Positions 61,666 to 64,000 of a stretch of 64,000 bases of DNA are shown here, one piece after another (the stretch's first letter is position 1; every line of letters begins with the position of its first letter). The translations under genes and the position numbers were made by a program. The notes beneath the pieces are model-generated. The model worked only from the letters and a program-made list of their open reading frames with translations. It made no database searches and was not told where the DNA came from. This DNA is from a virus. The stretch covers positions 1 through 64,000 of the IMG/VR virus record IMGVR_UViG_3300050821_009856; one strand, 5' to 3'.

Positions 61666-64000
61666 TCAGGTGTTGCTGAGGCTAACCAGCACGTCTGTCG
61701 TGAGGTTCAAGATCAGGGGCTTCTCGAACGGCTGGACCGCAATTTTCGAGCTGCCAGAGGCAAACGTTGGGCTAATCCAGGTGACAGCCGTGACGCCAGG
61801 CACCGACCGAGCCGCGGAGATCAAGGCTGCGATATCCACACTCTGGCCGACGCCGGTGTTGTTGATGACCGCGGCAACCACAGACTGGACACGATTGATG
61901 ACGTCTTGCTGGTTCTGCGTGTTGGCTGCGATTTCGATGCTCAGAGACACCTGCAGGCGCCGGACGTTCGGGCCACTGATGTTCACCAGGGCACCTGCGG
62001 CCACGATGCCGGGGTAAGTAGAGGAGTCCGCCTCAACACCGTAGGCGACCCGGTTGGCCTCAGCGATGAGGCCAGTCGAATACCGATATCCGTCGATCCC
62101 CTGAACCAGAGCCGTGGAGAAGTTGAGCTTGTCCAGGGGGGAGATGACGGTGCCTGCAATGGTGCCGATGCCGGTGTAGCCCTGGGCGCTGGTGAACTTG
62201 ATATCGTAGTACAGGCCATTGGCCGCTGAGGGGCTGACGCTTTGGACTTTCTTGATGAGCGACGACGGAGCACCCTCGAAGTCCTGGAACAGAGAGAAGG
62301 ACGTACCAAGGGTCACAGGGCCCGTAAAGTTCGCCGCGGTTCTGCCCGCGGCATTCAGGGTCACCTGCTTCACGTTGCCTGTGTTGATGCTAGAAACGGT
62401 CCAGGCTCCCTGGTTAGCGGTGCCGATGAGACTGCTGCCGATGACCATCGTATCGCCAGGCAGGACAGAGCCGTTAGCGATGAACAATAGGTTCGCAGTA
62501 GCTCGCTGCTCAACGAGGTTCGGGTTCTCGAACCAGAAGACGTTGTTAACGCCATCGATACGGACGATACGGAAGGTCCCGAGGTTGGATGCACTAGCAG
62601 TACCGCCGCTAATTGTCACGTAGTCGCCCTCTTGGACGCCGGTGATGCTTGGGGCTCCACCAATGCCATCCCAGGCGAAGGCTACGAAGTTGCCCCACTT
62701 CTCGATCTGCCAGGTGAAGCCATTCACTGGCGCAGCACCGCTGTTGGCGTAGTTCCAGAAGTTCGTGGAGGACGTGCCATCGAGAGTCAGGGTGGCCGCC
62801 ACACCAGCAACGGTCAGGTTGTTGATGACTGTCGTGGCGGTGAAGACTGGCTTGGCCACAGGAGCGCTATTCTTCAGGCGGCACCACATGCGACCGCGGA
62901 TCCCAATCGCATCCTGGCTGCGGACCTGTACGAGAGCGTATGTTCCGGCAATCGAAGAGCCGCTGCCAACCACGGAGGCGCCCACGCTGTTGGCGAGACC
63001 GCCCTGGACCTGGACAGACCCAGAGCTGCCGGCCGTCCTGGTGGCAACCTGAAAATCGTCTCCGGCACCGGCTGTTCCGATGCTGGCTACAGTTCCGAGC
63101 CCGGTAACGCCTGGCGTGTTCAACCAGTCCACGATGTTCTGAGCCTTCACGGGGACCAGACGGACGTCCTCGTTCAGCCAGTCGCTGTTCGTGGCCAGAG
63201 TGGCGGTTACAGCTTCTTTGAAGGTGAACTGGTAGTTGTGCGATGTGTCTACGGGGTTTACTTGTGACTGCACCCAGTTGATGCCGTCTGACAGCTGGTA
63301 CGTTTTGCTCGGCAGCTGAAACTCGTCCCAGCTGGCTTCTGCGATGACGCCGCTGGTGTCGGCGCCGGTACCGACAGCCACAGCCGTCAGAGGATCCGTC
63401 GGATTGGCCGTCGCCTGCAGGGCGTTGACTGCCGTGGCGATAGAGGTGATGGCGTTGGCGCTGCCACTGGTCTTCACCGGGAAGAAGGACAGGTACGTGG
63501 CTTGGTTCAGAGGATACCAAGTCAGGGTCGTGGATGGAGCGATGCCACCGATGCCAACGGCCACCCAGAATTGATTACCGAACGAGGTGATACGAACGGG
63601 CTGCTCGTAGGGTGCCGGCAATCCACCGGTAGGCAGAATCGATGCGATGTCGTTGGTGTTGACGGTCGAACCTTGAAGCGTAGCCGCGGCGGTATCGAAG
63701 CTGATGGTTCCGGGGCTGGCATCCGGACCTGCATTAGCTCCACTGTCGGCGTAGCTGACGGTTGTCGCCGTAGAACCAGTGAGGGTGTACGTGCCTGACG
63801 GGAAGTTGACGTCCGTGGAAGCCAAGAAAATCTTGTTGCCTGCCACCAGGCCGTTGTTGGCCACTGAGCCCGGGAGGGTCACGGTGAGGGTGGTGGTTCC
63901 GGCCGACCGAGTAGCTGAGGACACGGTGAAGCCGAGGACGTAGGTCAAGGTCTGAATGCTACCTGGGCCGTTCTGGGCAATGACGCCGATCTGCGTAGAC
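61666..64000 (-). CDS. BaseplateJ/gp6-like baseplate protein (5' end outside window)
   Basis: The frame remains open to the right edge; upstream of a possible TTG at 63948 the reading continues STQIGVIAQNGPGSIQT, so the true start lies beyond 64000. At least 777 residues are inside the window. The C-terminal 180 residues show the BaseplateJ pattern: GIDGYRYSTGLIAEANRVAYGVEA, INRVQSVVAAVINNTGVGQSVDIAALISAARSVPGVTAVTW, as in contractile-tail wedge proteins. Two beta modules with GDYVTISGG...NLGTFRIV and GDTMVIGSS...NQGAWTV lie in the middle. This supports a baseplate with wedges, as in myoviruses. Confidence 0.7.
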   Translation of the reverse strand, partial: STQIGVIAQNGPGSIQTLTYVLGFTVSSATRSAGTTTLTVTLPGSVANNGLVAGNKIFLASTDVNFPSGTYTLTGSTATTVSYADSGANAGPDASPGTISFDTAAATLQGSTVNTNDIASILPTGGLPAPYEQPVRITSFGNQFWVAVGIGGIAPSTTLTWYPLNQATYLSFFPVKTSGSANAITSIATAVNALQATANPTDPLTAVAVGTGADTSGVIAEASWDEFQLPSKTYQLSDGINWVQSQVNPVDTSHNYQFTFKEAVTATLATNSDWLNEDVRLVPVKAQNIVDWLNTPGVTGLGTVASIGTAGAGDDFQVATRTAGSSGSVQVQGGLANSVGASVVGSGSSIAGTYALVQVRSQDAIGIRGRMWCRLKNSAPVAKPVFTATTVINNLTVAGVAATLTLDGTSSTNFWNYANSGAAPVNGFTWQIEKWGNFVAFAWDGIGGAPSITGVQEGDYVTISGGTASASNLGTFRIVRIDGVNNVFWFENPNLVEQRATANLLFIANGSVLPGDTMVIGSSLIGTANQGAWTVSSINTGNVKQVTLNAAGRTAANFTGPVTLGTSFSLFQDFEGAPSSLIKKVQSVSPSAANGLYYDIKFTSAQGYTGIGTIAGTVISPLDKLNFSTALVQGIDGYRYSTGLIAEANRVAYGVEADSSTYPGIVAAGALVNISGPNVRRLQVSLSIEIAANTQNQQDVINRVQSVVAAVINNTGVGQSVDIAALISAARSVPGVTAVTWISPTFASGSSKIAVQPFEKPLILNLTTDVLVSLSNT

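Noticed and set aside
1-64000. CRISPR arrays, insertion sequences, integrase or attachment sites
   Set aside because: No regular spacer-repeat array, transposase or integrase motif was recognised. The tRNA-Asn gene has no repeated 3' end elsewhere that I could see.

Overview
The window is part of the genome of a large tailed bacteriophage (Caudoviricetes). It carries a portal protein, a large terminase, BaseplateJ-type and tail-tube-like proteins, several tail-fibre genes and a T4-type endolysin. It also carries a near-complete DNA replication and recombination set. The baseplate genes favour a contractile (myovirus-like) tail. The major capsid, sheath and tape-measure genes are not seen, and a gene runs off each end, so the genome is clearly longer than 64 kb. 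The host cannot be named. Moderately high G+C, AGGAG-type ribosome-binding sites and two lipobox signals fit a bacterial host. A cobalamin-dependent ribonucleotide reductase implies access to vitamin B12.

Layout. (1) 1-11163, minus strand: portal (partial), a virion protein, GIY-YIG homing endonuclease, large terminase, probable small terminase, Mre11/SbcD-like nuclease, a sigma-70-like factor, an SF2 helicase and a P-loop kinase-like protein. (2) 11164-11575: a divergent control region with helically phased AGCGG repeats, a 12-bp-arm inverted repeat and several CGCTATAGT motifs. (3) 11576-45950, plus strand: winged-helix regulator, GroEL-like chaperonin, SbcC-like ATPase, class II ribonucleotide reductase (NrdJ), DnaQ-like exonuclease, DNA polymerase III alpha, gp32-like SSB, RecA/UvsX, TOPRIM primase and DnaB-like helicase. 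These are followed by an accessory block (ClpP-like protease, membrane protein, aminotransferase, CYTH protein, patatin phospholipase, phosphoesterase), tRNA-Asn with an overlapping PD-(D/E)XK nuclease, many small genes, peptide deformylase and a possible peptidyl-tRNA hydrolase. One minus-strand gene (32361-33746), a multi-zinc-ribbon protein, interrupts this block. (4) 46002-64000, minus strand: two paralogous beta-helix tail fibres, two shorter fibres with a shared N-terminus, endolysin, a very glycine-rich adhesin, a tail-tube-like protein, a baseplate-region protein with an embedded seven-repeat Kelch propeller and a BaseplateJ-like protein. A single plus-strand lipoprotein with an HExxH motif (54302-54811) sits among them as a likely moron.

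How it works together. The phage brings its own polymerase, primase, helicase, SSB, recombinase, Mre11/Rad50 pair and nucleotide reductase, so it probably replicates with little host help. A sigma-like factor and a repeated CGCTATAGT-type element, often only 6-8 bases from an ATG, suggest a phage-specific promoter class that gives leaderless mRNAs. At least four selfish-type endonucleases (GIY-YIG, Endo VII-like, a frameshifted HNH, PD-(D/E)XK) sit beside terminase, ribonucleotide reductase and tRNA genes. The most novel-looking parts are the aminotransferase/CYTH/patatin cluster, the Kelch propeller in a baseplate-region protein, the nuclease start codon inside a tRNA gene, and the leaderless promoter motif.
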